Of a DNA stretch of 64,000 nt, positions 22,768-34,137 are shown piece by piece. The position numbers and the translations under genes were made by a program. The number at the start of each line of letters is the position of its first letter. Within the stretch, counting starts at the first letter, position 1. Origin of the DNA: Thinopyrum elongatum (taxonomy: Eukaryota; Streptophyta; Magnoliopsida; Poales; Poaceae); NCBI GenBank assembly GCA_011799875.1, contig CM022301.1, forward strand, positions 86,261,667-86,325,666, given 5' to 3'. Under the pieces are notes generated by a model, which saw only the letters and a program-made list of their open reading frames with translations, ran no database searches and had not been told where the DNA came from.

Positions 22768-23184
22768 TTTGACGTCTCATTGCTCATTACTACTACTGGG
22801 GTGCTACGACTGGGGTGTGTCCCCCCTGCTGTTCTGCACTGTTATTTGGTGCATTACACGTCGACCCGGTTGCTATATGTCCCACATGTCGGTGAGAGGA
22901 AGTACATCATTCATGAAAGCGAGCATCTCCACTCTTTTAGTGCGACGGAGGAGTACAAGACACGGCTTGGTTTTTGCTGCTTCGCGCGAACCATCGATAC
23001 AAACCCGGACTAAAAAAGGCGAGGGAGGGTCTTTTCCCGCGCGGCAGGTAGGGGAGTTTGGCATAGTCTGTTCGAGGCAACGAGGCAGGAAGGGAAACAA
23101 GCAAATAAAGGTTGAGTGACTTAGTTTTGGGAAAATCTGATTTTACGGAGTACGTACCCACTATGGAGGTAGTACTACTTACTA

Positions 23185-23533
23185 CTCCCTCCTTTCCGGT
23201 TTATAGGGCTCATCTAAAAAAATCATTTTTCCATTTTATAAGTCTCAATTCTACTAATACTTACCATCACATGTTTGGATTTCGAGGTGCATTAAGTCAC
23301 CCGATGCAAGCAGTATCAAGAGAAAACTCACCAATGCATGTAGAAGTTCATGGAAATTTAGTGGTCCTGCATGCATTCGTTGTAATTAATGCATCAGTAA
23401 GCATAACTTTTTGAGAAAAAACAAGCATACTAATTAAGTACTTGTGCAAACTACGAAATTAATTCCACCACTCATCGTCTACCTTGGTTGGAGAGATTTT
23501 GAAATTGAGCCTTATAAACCGGAAAGGAGGGTG
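23185..23533. mobile_element. Stowaway-like MITE
   Basis: The left end CTCCCTCCTTTCCGGTTTAT pairs with the right end (reverse complement CACCCTCCTTTCCGGTTTAT), giving inverted repeats of about 30 bases with two or three mismatches. The element is flanked by TA on both sides (23183-23184 and 23534-23535), as expected for Tc1/mariner-type MITEs. It has no coding capacity. Confidence 0.75.
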
Positions 23534-24640
23534 TAGTAACATAGCCTAGGGTAGCTTGTTGCAGCACGGACTCCAAGGAAATTGCTGTAGTACTACTCCC
23601 ACCACTGTACTACTCCTACTACTAAAAGACATATATTTCAAACAATATGATAATCTCTCTAACCAAGGTAGGGGAGTATATGTCTAACGGAGGGAGTAGT
23701 AAAATTTTCTCCTCGTCCTGCGAGCCACCGCGCTCGTGGGCGAGGGAGCGGGCGTAGGCGTAGTAAGCAAGCTTCTCCTCGTCCTGCGACTCTGCGAGCC
23801 ACCGCACCCGTGGGCGGGGAGAGGGCGTACTAAGCAAGCTTCTCCTTGTTCTGCGAGTTGACGGGACACATCAAAAGTAGTACTACAGAGCATCTCTAGT
23901 GTATAGAGCCTTGCCTCTAAGGTAGGCCCCACATGGTTTTCCTCTTATCAAATGAAAAAACCACAATGTATAGAGACTCTAACCAGCCTCTAAGGTGGGC
24001 CCTAGCAGAAATTTAAAAAGTATTGATTAATTAGCACCACATTTGTCGAATCAGTAATATTTCTCTTGTACTTTCTTATGCTTCCTAAGGCTGACAAGTG
24101 GGACCAGATGGATTGTTACATTGTTAGAGGCAGCCTCTAAGGTTAGACGCGACTTTTCGGTCTATATGACTCAATTTGAAATCCACAATGTATCCATAAT
24201 AGATGCTGAGTGGTGGAATAAATTTGTTACTTCCATAGTTCGCAAAAGTACTGAGCATGTGAGATGGTGAATGGAGGGAGTACGATATCATTAGTACTAC
24301 AGTTCTTTTGGAAGGGTTGTAGTAGTCCCTCCCATTCACATGTTCACATTTCAAGCTTTAATAGAAACGTTGCATGCAAGGATTAAGAGAAACCTCAGCA
24401 ATGCATGTACTCCCTCAATCCATATAGGGTCTAAAATGCATTTTGGAGGCTAACTTTGACCACATGTTAGAGCAATAATATGACATCCAACTTACACAAA
24501 TCTTACCATCAAATTCGTACATGGTAATTATACTGCTAACACATGCATGCATTGCAATTAGTACGTACATGATACAATAGTAAACACTCACTATCTAGTA
24601 GTACTAGTACTCTACACTACTACTACTATGAGGCCATCCA
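23534..24640. other. Spacer with MITE remnants
   Basis: It contains a CGGAGGGAGTA end near 23685, another GGAGGGAGTA end near 24290, and a start-like TACTCCCTCAATCCATATAG at about 24411, all Stowaway-like but unpaired. Around 23885-24140 the phrase GCCTCTAAGGT recurs three times. No gene was seen. Confidence 0.4.
23707..23865. repeat. Tandem repeat of about 70 bases
   Basis: The unit TTCTCCTCGTCCTGCGA followed by GAGCCACCGC..CGTGGGCG and a TAAGCAAGC tail occurs about two and a half times (starts near 23707, 23772 and 23840). The open frames across it are by-products of the repeat. Confidence 0.6.
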
Positions 24641-25187
24641 ACTGTGTCCCGGCAGAAGACCGCGGACACCGATTATTCGTTCATATTTAAATTTGTTTTC
24701 ACACAGCAAAATATCCATGAAAACAACACATGGCAAAATTTCACGGCGAACGAGGGATTTGAATGTGCTGGGAGGGGTGGGGTTGGAAGGGGCTGTTTGG
24801 ATCTTACCCGGGGTAGCCAAAATATTGGTGACCCTTTTGTCCACCTGTGCCTTTGCCACCGATGAACGAGGTAGAGCTCGGGTGCTCATCCTTCAGCGCG
24901 CGCATTAGAGACGAGCTCGCACGAGCTGTTTTTTTTGTCCCACCTCGCCGCCCGAGCCGGCCGCAGACCGACCGACAACCCGCAAATTACACCATCCAAC
25001 CGTAGCCACACACATTCTGATAACAACTCAACCAACCGGACAAAATTCATGCAAACACGGCGATATTTCATATAAACAATGACGGAATTCATATAAAATA
25101 CCAGATTTTCATATAAACATGACGGATTTCATTACATTCAAATCAACTAAGCCGTGCTACTCCTGAATAGCACAGGTATAATAATAC

Positions 25188-25985
25188 CTAGCCTAAATGG
25201 TCGCCCGCGGATCCATTTGTCTTCCTCATGTCCGGCAGCACGATCACCGGACTGTCGGGAGCCCCGGAGGTATATGCTTCAGCGCAAAGGACAGCTTGCT
25301 TCCCCACTGCTGAACTGAGTGAAATCGTTGGCTGATGCCCAAGATGGAGTCTGAAGGGGGCTTCTCCACTTCCGTGGAGCCCATGCGGGGTCAACGAAGG
25401 TCCTCGCAACAGAAGGACCAGGCAAGACACCTGCTGTGTATGCCGACGTCGCCTCGGCGGTAGCCTTCATGGGACCCAAGCGGCGTCGGCCTCCCGTGTT
25501 TTACTTCTCCTCGATGATGGCGGCGGGAGCGGAGGCGCTGGCCACCGACTCATCGCTCTCTGTGCACCCGGTGTCTGTCTCTGCTTGCATGGCGCGGCCG
25601 CAGGCATGGGAGTCTCGGCCACAGACACGGGAGGCGCGGTACGAGGAGGCGGCATGGACGGCAACGATGATGCCCGTGCTCCCCGCCATGCCGGCGTGGA
25701 GCAGCTTGCCGCTCCTCGTCGAGCTGGCCTGGAGCGGCGAGTTGCTAAACCACACACCGGCTTGGGGCGGCAACTGGATACGTCGGGCGAGGGGAGGGAG
25801 GTGGATCAGCGAGCTGCATAGCTCGTATCCGGCGGGCCACCCAGCCGGCTTGGATGCCGGATAACTACTCTTCGTAAGCCATTGTAAGAGTGGAGAAAAT
25901 GGTGAAGGAGGAGATAAGTGAGCGGCGGAGGTGTGCGATTCTTGGCCGGCGTCTAGCCTCGTTTAAATAGGAGATTAAATAGACG
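25188..25985 (-). pseudogene. Degraded gene-like locus, product unrecognised
   Basis: On the minus strand a TATA-like CTATTTAAAC (25961-25970) precedes a leader and an ATG at 25882, but that frame hits TAG after MAYEE. Past the stop it continues as LSGIQAGWVARRIRAM and ADPPPSPRPTYPVAAPS. Other frames hold proline/alanine-rich stretches to 25467 and then, after a break, PDSPVIVLPDMRKTNGSAGD ending at 25188. The pattern (promoter, GC-rich body, several frame breaks) suggests a decayed gene copy. No domain is recognised, and the opposite strand is also open over 25436-25864, as often happens in GC-rich DNA. Confidence 0.35.
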
Positions 25986-26505
25986 GCGGACGGTAGGAGC
26001 TCGGCCGGCGTTGCGTTTAATGCCGACCCGGTCATGAACGGATGTGTGGCCGGAGTGGGTTTCTCGGCTTCCAAACGGGTTTCATAGAGTCATTTGAATG
26101 CGGCAAGGAGGCTTGTTCAGCCGGGCGTGTAGCGAGCGGCGCCCTCAACTCTGACGTACGACACCGCGCCGTTCTTCCACTGACGTGTGGGCTTGTTGGG
26201 TACCTGGCCTGCATGTCAGTGACCCAACGCAGGCAGTGCACGGTAGAGGATCTTTTTGTGGGCCAGGGCAGTGAGACGCGGGCATTTCATAAACCGATGA
26301 TTGTTCATTGAGTGTGATGTCATCTAATTCATGTAGGTTGATAAGGCTACTATATAATGTAAGAGAATTTTAAAATTTTCATATATACATTGATAGCCCG
26401 TTCGATACATTGTGATTCATAAAGACCGCTGCAAACATCAATGTTCTGCTTATCACAAATAAGATTGATTAATACCCGTAACAATCCATGTCCTTAACAA
26501 AGGGT
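25986..26505. other. Spacer without a recognised gene
   Basis: GC-rich to about 26250, with the grass-common phrase CTGCATGTCAGTGACCCA at 26210, then AT-rich. Nothing coding or repetitive could be supported. Confidence 0.4.
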
Positions 26506-26775
26506 GCAAGCACGTATAGGTTGAGCGTGTGTCTTGCGTCGTGTGCTGTGTGCATGCAGGCGTGCGAGTGTTGCGTGCGTGCATGTGTACGTTTCAATGT
26601 TGCCTACATGTGTGCGTGCGTGCGTGTGTTCGTGAGTGCATGTGTACATGTCAGTGTTGCACGCCTGTATGTGTGCATGTGTTCGTGCGAGTGTTGCGTG
26701 CGTGCATGTGTACGTGTTTGTGCGCATGTGTGATGTGTTTGTATTCACCACAGTGGCTCGTGCGTGCGTGCAATT
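26506..26775. repeat. GT-rich microsatellite/minisatellite cluster
   Basis: Irregular repeats of GTGCGTGCATGTGTACGTGT and relatives fill this stretch. Open frames on both strands (Cys/Val/Arg-rich or Thr/His-rich) simply translate the repeat. Confidence 0.8.
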
Positions 26776-26888
26776 AAAACGGCCGGCTCAGCATATCATC
26801 ACAAGGCGACCTTGTCTGCTGTGGTTAGGGCACGCGAGCTGTCAACCAGAGGTCTCACGACTTCGAATCCCCACCGACCACTAATTTA

Positions 26889-27250
26889 TTACCATTTCTG
26901 TCTTTCATATACGCGCTGATGGGTGGGCCCTATGGTAATGTGCGCTGGTGAACGTGGACCGTTTGACTGGACAATTGATCGTGTCATCAACAAATTACGG
27001 AGCTATATGGTGAGCCAGTGACCGTATGATCATCATAAAATGTATTTTATTAACACAGTACAGACGCAAGCTACCATTTCTTTCTTTCATATACGCGCTG
27101 ACAGGTGAGCCCCATGGTTACGTGCACTGATGGTGCAACACTAGTTGCGCCACGTGGAACGTTTGACTGGTCAATTGATCGTGTCATCAACAAATTACAG
27201 AGTTGTATGGGTGAGCCAGTGACCGTATAATCACGACATGTATTTTTTTT
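26889..27250. repeat. Tandem duplication of about 185 bases, with related units to 27830
   Basis: The block ACCATTTCTGTCTTTCATAT...GACCGTATGATCATCA...AACACAGTACAG starts at about 26890 and again near 27074, the second copy carrying a short extra segment (CAACACTAGTTGCGCCACGT). The internal phrase GTCATCAACAAA.TACGGAG followed by TGAGC...GACCGTAT recurs near 27690-27725, and ATGTATA.GGTGACCGT...GAGC.CATTCTGAAGTC occurs at 27555 and 27745. Confidence 0.65.
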
Positions 27251-27545
27251 AACACAGTACAGAGGCAAGCGCTCATATATACGCGCAAACACTCACCGCT
27301 ATAAGCGCACACATGCACACCCTACCCCTATGAGCACCTTCGAGAGAGTGAGCCAGCATATGATCTTGAGATTTTACGAAGTCACCATAGGCGCCTCGTA
27401 GTCGAGGGGAACGTCTCCTCCCACTGAACTCACATCGCCAGAAAATACTGAAATTAATCCAGGATAAATGCGAGCACCAGGACTTTAACCCTGGTGGGCT
27501 GGGGAAACCACTGTCCTCCTAACCATCCAACCACAGGTTGATTAG
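27237..27545 (-). mobile_element. tRNA-derived SINE (Au-SINE-like)
   Basis: On the minus strand the element starts near 27545 with CAACCTGTGGTTGGATGG, an A-box-like segment. It then has GGGTTAAAGTCCTGG, a B-box-like segment, and the conserved body GTGAGTTCAGTGGGAGG...CGACTACGAGGCGCC. It ends CTGTACTGTGTT plus an A-run (the T-run at about 27243-27250 on the plus strand). This order matches the Au SINE of grasses as I remember it. Flanks share a diverged ACA.ATGTA, a possible target duplication. The same 3' end, about 20 bases, also occurs alone at about 27054. Confidence 0.7.
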
Positions 27546-28085
27546 CACCACAAAATGTATATGGTGACCGTGATGAGCTCATTCTGAAGTCCAGTGACCA
27601 TATCGTGCTTTCGCTTCTAATACAATGACTATAAGTGTCGTCAACAAAATACGAAGCACGCATCAAATACAATGTCCGTCAGTGTCATCAACAAAATACG
27701 GAGACGTATCGTGAGCTAGATACCGTATGATCACCACGAGAATGTATACGGTGACCGTAATGAGCATATTCTGAAGTCGAGTGACCGTATAGTGCTTTCG
27801 CTTGAAATACAATGACCGGCACGCGTGAATGTGTCAGGGGCATACTTTTAGAGGGCCGAGAGATAGTTTGTGTGCGTACGTGAAAGTGGTGTAAGAGAGG
27901 GGGTGTGCGGTGGAGACAAAGAGAGATATGCCCTTCGTTTCTCTTTCCCGTGACTAATATTTTAGGAGAAAATATAAACATTCACAATGCAGAACAAATA
28001 TTATTGGATGCACCATGTAATTAACTTTCATGTATAACTTTGTACTATTGTATATGCTTATTTTCTTAGTGGCCGATTGTGTGTG
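27546..28085. other. Spacer continuing the 26.9-kb repeat units, then AT-rich
   Basis: It holds the two ACCGTGATGAGC-type units noted above and then plain AT-rich sequence. No gene was seen. Confidence 0.4.
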
Positions 28086-28089
28086 AGGT

Positions 28090-28495
28090 GTGGTGGGCAC
28101 ATCATTTCTATTTGTGGTGGGTCGACGTGAGGACTCATGGGTCGGTTCCATCTTGCGCCACATAGGTTGGACCGAGACGCGTTATACGAAGACCCATGTG
28201 GAGGACTCGGCGTACAAGACGAAGCTACCAGAGTCGTGGAGGACTCTATCCCCAGTGATGATAAGCCGACTATATATGATTTGTAACCCTAGGCCCCGAG
28301 TATGTTATATAAGCCCGGCGGCTAGTTCGTCGATAGTACACACACACACACACAATGCCTGGTATTCACGTGTACTTTGTACACACCCCTATCACAAATA
28401 TACAGTACCAGGAGTAGGCTTTTTCCTCAACTGCAAGGGCCCAGACTTGGGTAAAACTTTGCCTCGTATTACCATCTAGCCTAACAGTCAGGGAT
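28090..28495 (+). repeat. Degraded Gypsy-type LTR remnant
   Basis: It has the order of a Gypsy LTR related to G2's: GAGGACTC repeats, a TATA motif (GTTATATAAGCCCGG near 28306), a (CA)n run at about 28338-28354, and AAGGGCCCAGACTTGGGTAA at 28433, the counterpart of GGGCCCGAACCTGGGTAA. No internal region follows, so it is a solo or broken LTR. Exact ends were not found. Confidence 0.5.
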
Positions 28496-28499
28496 ATCC

Positions 28500-29787
28500 T
28501 ACCGAATGATCTGATGGAATCATATCTGCCAACTAGTAAGAGAGAGGTGGGGGGGGGGGCAATGTGTGCGGGAGAGGCCTAAAGATAATGTGCGTGCGGG
28601 AGACACGTAGGCACATATATGTGCCTATAGAGGGCCAGAAGAGACCGTCCGTGTGTATATATGCATGTGAGAGAAATAGTGTTTTCCAACTAAGATTAGT
28701 GAAAAGAGTGGTACATAGTAGTAAGAAAGAGAGAGGGAGATATATAGAGAGTGTGTGCGTGAGACACCCCGGGAGAGTGTGAGCATGTGTGAGAGAGAAA
28801 TGCCGATGTATATAAAGTGTGTGCACTTATGCGTCAGATAGAGAGATATATAGCGCGTGTGTGAGAACGGGCCGAGGCATAGTGCATCTACGTGTAAAAG
28901 GCGGTTCCACGCATTAAATTAAAATATAAATGGCATTATTTTTTTGGATGAGATCATGAATTTTGCAATTTGCGTATGAACAAACATTGGTCTATCAGAC
29001 ACCCATACTCTATTGAATTCGAGCATGTGCACGGGTTTATTTCATATTATCGATCCATAGAGTGAGAGTGGTTTGAAATCCAGACAATGCATGGCTTTTG
29101 CAATTCATATATAAACATTAATTAGTGCACTCCATGTTGTTAGTGTCAAGCACTTTATACATTTGTCACTTACATGGATACATTCCAAATTGCTAGCTAC
29201 GAAATAGAATACATGTTGAATTCAACATAAAGGGGGTTTCGAAGATTCGAATTCATAGGAAGTGCATTCATCTATTTGAATTTGAGATAATGGCATTTGT
29301 AAATCAGATCTAAAGGGGGCATCAATCTTTGTTGTGTGTTTGAACATGCTATATATTCATACGCATGTCTAACTATTTTTTTGCAACCAAGGAGATTATA
29401 TCTGGAACCATGCATGAATTGAGGTAAGTTGCATATTTTTTAATCTATACTCGTGTACAATGTATATTCAAATGTACCCCCTCCATTCCAAAATAATCGT
29501 AGTTTTAGGATTTTCAAGAGTCAAGATTTGTGAAGTTTGACAAATCCTGAAAGTTCAATTCAAGAGAACTGTAAACGTTAATGCTTCTGCTCCCAAATAT
29601 TGAACGAAGCGCCAAATAAGCCTTTGGTCTCCCAAAACCACGCGAGGCTAATGTTTGGTGGTAGGAAATTACTGTCCTGACTCTGACCCATGTAGCCTAT
29701 CGGCCCGATGTCCAAAGGTCTAAATCAGGGTAGGTTTGTAACTTCACCAAGACGCCAGTCTCAACCGCCTCCGAGAAGCATTCATAC
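28500..29787. other. Spacer left of S1
   Basis: It contains a G-run (28549-28558), GA/GT-rich low-complexity sequence to about 28880, AT-rich sequence, and a Stowaway-like left end (CCCCCTCCATTCCAAAATAA, 29477) without a partner. From 29580 to 29787 the sequence is the left half of the S1 target site and continues at 44342. Confidence 0.45.
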
Positions 29788-31264
29788 TGTAAGTGCATCT
29801 AGTGCCCCTTAGTGATTTTGGTGTATTGAAGACTTATAGGTTAAGAGACTAACGTGTTTTTGAGTGTACATAGGTTCTATAAGTCTATGACGAGTTTGAT
29901 ATTTACGATGAAAGTCGACCCTAAAAATGAATGTCTTCATTTGAAGACTTCAGTTTTCTTGAAGACTTTGAAAATGAGGAAATTGGTGTGACCTTGAAGA
30001 CATTGATATTGATGCGAGGATTATGAAGCATGAAGACTTTTGTTTTCGTAGTTTCATTTTCTCTTTCTTGAGTCATAGGAAACATCGTACTGTTAAAGGG
30101 GGTCGAGGTAAAACTAAGGAAACATTTCCAAGTGATGCTCATCTCAAAGCCTACACATACCCAATCCTTCGAGTGAAGCCTTTGGAAATCTCATATAGTA
30201 CAGTCAATTTCTTCAGTGAGAGAGATGAAAATCTTTTGCACTCTGAGGAATTTGTTCTGACTAAGGAGTTAGGAATTCGCCAGTGCGGATTGCCTACGAG
30301 TGAGGAACATGATAGCCCTGAGGAATTTGAGAGTTCAACTTTCCGACCATTGCTGTGCTACGTGCCAGTTGTTCCAAATATCTTATCCACCTAACAGTCA
30401 TATCATTGAAGGGCATTTATGTCTTATCATCTCAGGCTGCTCCCCGGCTATAAATAGCCGCCCCCTACAACCACTAGTTGGTTGGCTGCTCCGAGAGAAA
30501 CTGACACTTCTCATTTAGAGCATCCCATCCTCCGAGGACTTTGAGAGAAAATCATCAGTGAGGAAAAACCCAAACCCAACACCTAAAACCCAAAGTGATT
30601 GAGCATCACTAAAGAGATTGTTCCTATGTGGAACTGATGCTTGTTACCTTTGAAGAATGTGCATCTTCCAGACGGTTAGGCGTCAAGGTCTAGAGCATCC
30701 AAGAGGAATTGTGGATCGCCGGGTGACCTAGTCTGTGAAGGTTTGGAAGTCACCTAAAGACTTACCACGAGTGATTGGGCGAGGTCCGTGTGACCTTATC
30801 TCAAGGAGAATACAGTAAGGAATGTGTGTCCTTTGGTTTAAATACCAAGCTGCTCCAACCAGACGTACAACTGTCACACCAGTTGGTTCTGGTCTACCAA
30901 ATCATTGTCTTCACTGAGCTACTGGTTCTATTCCCTCAACCCTTTCATTTCCTCACTCATGTGTTGATGAAATTGATCGTTACCGTTTGAAGACTTTGAC
31001 TGAAGACTTTCTCAATTTCCTCAATCCTATTTCTTCAGTCATCTTGTTTTCTGCCTGCTTATCCTGTTTACACACTACCTATGCTCTGTGTATGTTTCAT
31101 TTCATCATGATAACTATGCTACTGTCTTGTTATGCACGCACCTGAGTACTTATTCCGCTGCTTGTAGTTCATCACTTAGTAAATTCCTCAAGTAGTATTT
31201 CCTCAGTGAGAAATTTGTAAAAATCGCCTATTCACCCCCCTCTAGTCGATATAACGCACTTTCA
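29788..31264 (+). repeat. S1 5' LTR
   Basis: 1477 bases. A TATA motif (GGCTATAAATAGCCGCC, itself palindromic) lies at about 30448-30463, and transcription would start near 30480. The open frame at 30023-30394 also occurs in the 3' LTR but is not regarded as coding, since LTRs duplicate together. Confidence 0.95.
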
Positions 31265-31266
31265 AT

Positions 31267-31278
31267 TGGTATCAGAGC
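31267..31278 (+). other. S1 primer-binding site (initiator tRNA-Met type)
   Basis: TGGTATCAGAGC starts three bases after the 5' LTR. It is the standard plant Copia primer site complementary to the 3' end of initiator tRNA-Met, which primes minus-strand cDNA synthesis. Confidence 0.9.
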
Positions 31279-31331
31279 AAGGTACTCCCTTGTTCTGTGT
31301 GATTTTGGTTTAACCACCTCGAGTTTTAGTT

Positions 31332-33923
31332 ATGTCGACTGCAGGCATGATCAAGGTCTCGGCTGGGTGTCCTACCTTCGATGGAATGGACTACCCCTAC
31401 TGGAAGAACAAGATGCGCATGCATCTTGAGGCAATTGACAACAATCTCTGGTATGTTGTGGAAAATGGCGTTCCCTCCGTCACTCCTTCCGTGAACGCTG
31501 CTAATGTGAAGAGATTCAAGCAACTCGACTCTCAAGCGAAGAATATCATATGTGGCCATCTGAGCAAAGGACAGTACGGCAGAGTGAGTGCTTTGGAGTC
31601 TGCAAAGCTTATCTGGGACAGGCTGTCCAAGGTCAACGAAGGAATCTTGACCCAACGTGATTCTTGAGCTGACGTTCTTCGCAATCTCTTCAACCGCTTC
31701 AAAAGACTCGACAATGAAAATGTTCAGCAAACCTTCGATCGCCTCACTGACATCTCAAATGAGCTTCAAGCACTTGGTGCCACTGACATCACCGACCATG
31801 AGGTGGTGAAGAAATTGCTGAGATCACTTGATTCCTCATTCGATACACTGGCACTGATGATTCAAGAACGTGGAGACTACAAGTCACTAGATCCTGCTGA
31901 TATCCTTGAGAGGCTGAACACTCATGAATTCCAACAAGCCGAGAAGAGAAATCTCTACGGGCCAAGCTGTGGAAGATCACGTGCACTGAAGGCCAAGGCA
32001 GTTTCCTCATCTGAAGGAGAAGATTCTGATAGCAGCCTTGGTGACCCTGAAGAACTAAGCCAGGAGCTAGCAATGCTCATGAGGAAATTCCAAAAGTTCT
32101 CAAGGCGTGGTCGCTTTGGAAAATCTTCAAGAGGTGATGACATGAGATCAGATTACTCATCCCGTGATTACAAGAAGAGGACTTGCCACAAATGCAAGAA
32201 ACCTGGTCACTACATAACTGATTGTCCTTAGTGGGCGAAGGAATCAAAGAAGAAGAAATACAAGGATGATAGTTCAGACGACTCGAAGAAAAAGAAGAAA
32301 TCTTCAAAGTCCTCATCGTCAAAATATTCAAAGACTTCATCTCACAAGAAGAGCAGTTCCAAAAAGGCTTGGGCATTCATTGGCAAGGAAATGGATTCTG
32401 AAGCTGAATCTGAGGAAAATGAGGAAGAGGAGGAATCTGAGGAGTCAGACTCTGGTGTGGCGAGCCTAGCTCTCGCTACTGCTTTCGTCAGCAAGTCCAT
32501 CTTCAACACTGAGGAAAATGGCTTCCCCAACACTGCTGACGACGGTGATGATGACTACGCTCCCACCTATTGCTTCATGGCAAAAGGTGCCAAGGTACTC
32601 AAATATTCCTCCTCTGAATCTAGTGAAGATGAATCTGATGATGATCTCAAACCTAGCTATTCCAAACTTGCTAATATTGCAATAAAACAACAGAAGACTT
32701 TGGAAAAGGTTCAAAATCTGCTAGACAAAAGCGATGACCTGTTGGGTGAGGAAATGAGTCGAACTCAAACTCTGACTGATAATCTTCAATGACTATAGTC
32801 TAAGTTTGATAATTTTCAAGGTCATCATGAAACACTCTTAGCCGATCATGAGAAGCTTTCGTATGAATTTCTTTAGAGAAAGCAAGATCTTGAGAAGCTA
32901 AGGGTGAGTCATGAAGATCTTTAGAAGGAAAATGATTCATTACTTGCTCAACAGATCAGTTCTGCTGAGGAAGAATTTATTCCACCATGTTTGAAATGCA
33001 TTGAACGTGAATCTGCTAATTCTTCACCTGAAAGTTCAAATGCTTCTATTGCTGCAAATTCTTCAACTATCTCTGTGGTCACAAATTCCTCGTCTGAGGA
33101 TACCACAAGTATCACTAACGAAAATGCAAGGTTGAAGGAATTGTATGTGACAGGCATGTACAAAAGCCTCAAAGGGCATTAGACTCTTTGTGATGTGCTC
33201 AAAAAGCAGATCTTGAACAGGAACCCTAGGAAAGAGGGTATTGCCTTTGAGAGGAAACCCAACGCTGATGGAACCTACTGGAAACCTGAGCAGTATCCCA
33301 AAACCACATGGGTTGCTGCAAAAGGACCTCCCGTAGATCCATCCACTTTATCTGGCTTTACATGTGTATCTTCATATTCATCTGATGAGTCATTTGACTC
33401 CAACTATAAGCTGTTCAAAAATTAGAATGGTGAAGTATTTGCTAGATATGTTGGAACTAACTACAGGAACGGTCCTCCTATGAAGAAAATCTGGGTTCCC
33501 AAAAGGTGCCTTGAAAGTCTTCAGGTGAATGTCCTCATGACACCACCTGTGAAGAACAGGGACCCCAGATCAAATTCTTCATATGGACCAAAGTCTTCAT
33601 ATGGATCAAAATCCTCACGTGGATCAAATTCTTCATATGGATTCAAGTCCTCATATGGATCAAATTCCTCATATGAGCACCATCGTGCTAATGCTTCTGT
33701 TTCGCAAGGAAAATCTAAGATTTATGAATATGTGCATTATTCTTCAAATCATTATGTTCATAAGTCCTCGAAGAATTTCTCTGCTTATTCATATGCATAC
33801 TATGACCCCTCTTCTGTGAAACAAAGTGCACTGGCTTCAATGTCACCTTTCTCTTATGGAGCTCGCAGAATGATGAACTCTTTGCCACCCCTCCAGATGT
33901 GGGTGGTGAAGAAAAAGAACTAA
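31332..33923 (+). pseudogene. S1 gag (Copia capsid/nucleocapsid), interrupted by stops
   Basis: The start is MSTAGMIKVSAGCPTFDGMD at 31332. The UBN2/gag-type region follows (YPYWKNKMRMHLEA, IWDRLSKVNEG, LRSLDSSFDTLALMI), then a CCHC zinc knuckle (CHKCKKPGHYITDC, about 32190), a Ser/Lys/Glu-rich stretch, and a repetitive Ser/Tyr/Gly tail (SSYGSKSS repeats, about 33580-33670). One frame is kept for about 2.6 kb, broken by TGA at 31665, TAG at 32229, a TGA and four TAGs between 32790 and 33183, and TAG at 33423. Most fit CAG to TAG or CGA to TGA changes. The protein would form the particle and bind RNA. Confidence 0.85.
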
Positions 33924-34137
33924 TCTCTTATGCAGGGTCAGGTCTCCAGACGAACTTGAACGTCTGATGAATTTGCTGGAGACCTGAGAATGCTTGAAAG
34001 GATGCAAGCTAATCATGAAGAAATGATTTACTCATTTCTCACGTCCTCATACTGCTATATCTATTGCACTATTTGATGAAATTCTATCTGATGAACTTGA
34101 TGTCATATTCTTCACTGTGAAGTATATGAGTTCGTAA

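Larger units (their letters stand above)
20733..23184. other. AT-rich spacer with MITE ends and repeat copies
   Basis: A Stowaway-type end (CTCCCTCCGTTCCAAAAT) lies at 20833 without a clear partner, so it is probably a truncated MITE. From 21040 to 21480 the sequence is AT-rich with a tandem duplication. From 21790 it becomes more GC-rich and holds two copies of the small-ORF repeat (about 22085-22400 and 22640-22910). No full-length gene was recognised. Confidence 0.5.

Noticed and set aside
23885..24150. Possible Tourist-type MITE with GCCTCTAAGGT phrases
   Set aside because: The phrases are direct and partly inverted but do not form convincing terminal inverted repeats with a target duplication.
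25436..25864. Plus-strand frame of 142 codons at the degraded locus
   Set aside because: The TATA-like box, leader and codon pattern favour the minus strand; the plus frame is probably compositional.
26488..26884. Open frames on both strands over the GT-rich repeat
   Set aside because: They are translations of a microsatellite-like repeat (alternating Cys/Val/Arg or Thr/His) with no domain or splice context.
30023..30394. 123-codon frame in the S1 LTR, also near 43096-43467
   Set aside because: It is duplicated only because LTRs are copies; the frame has breaks and no domain.
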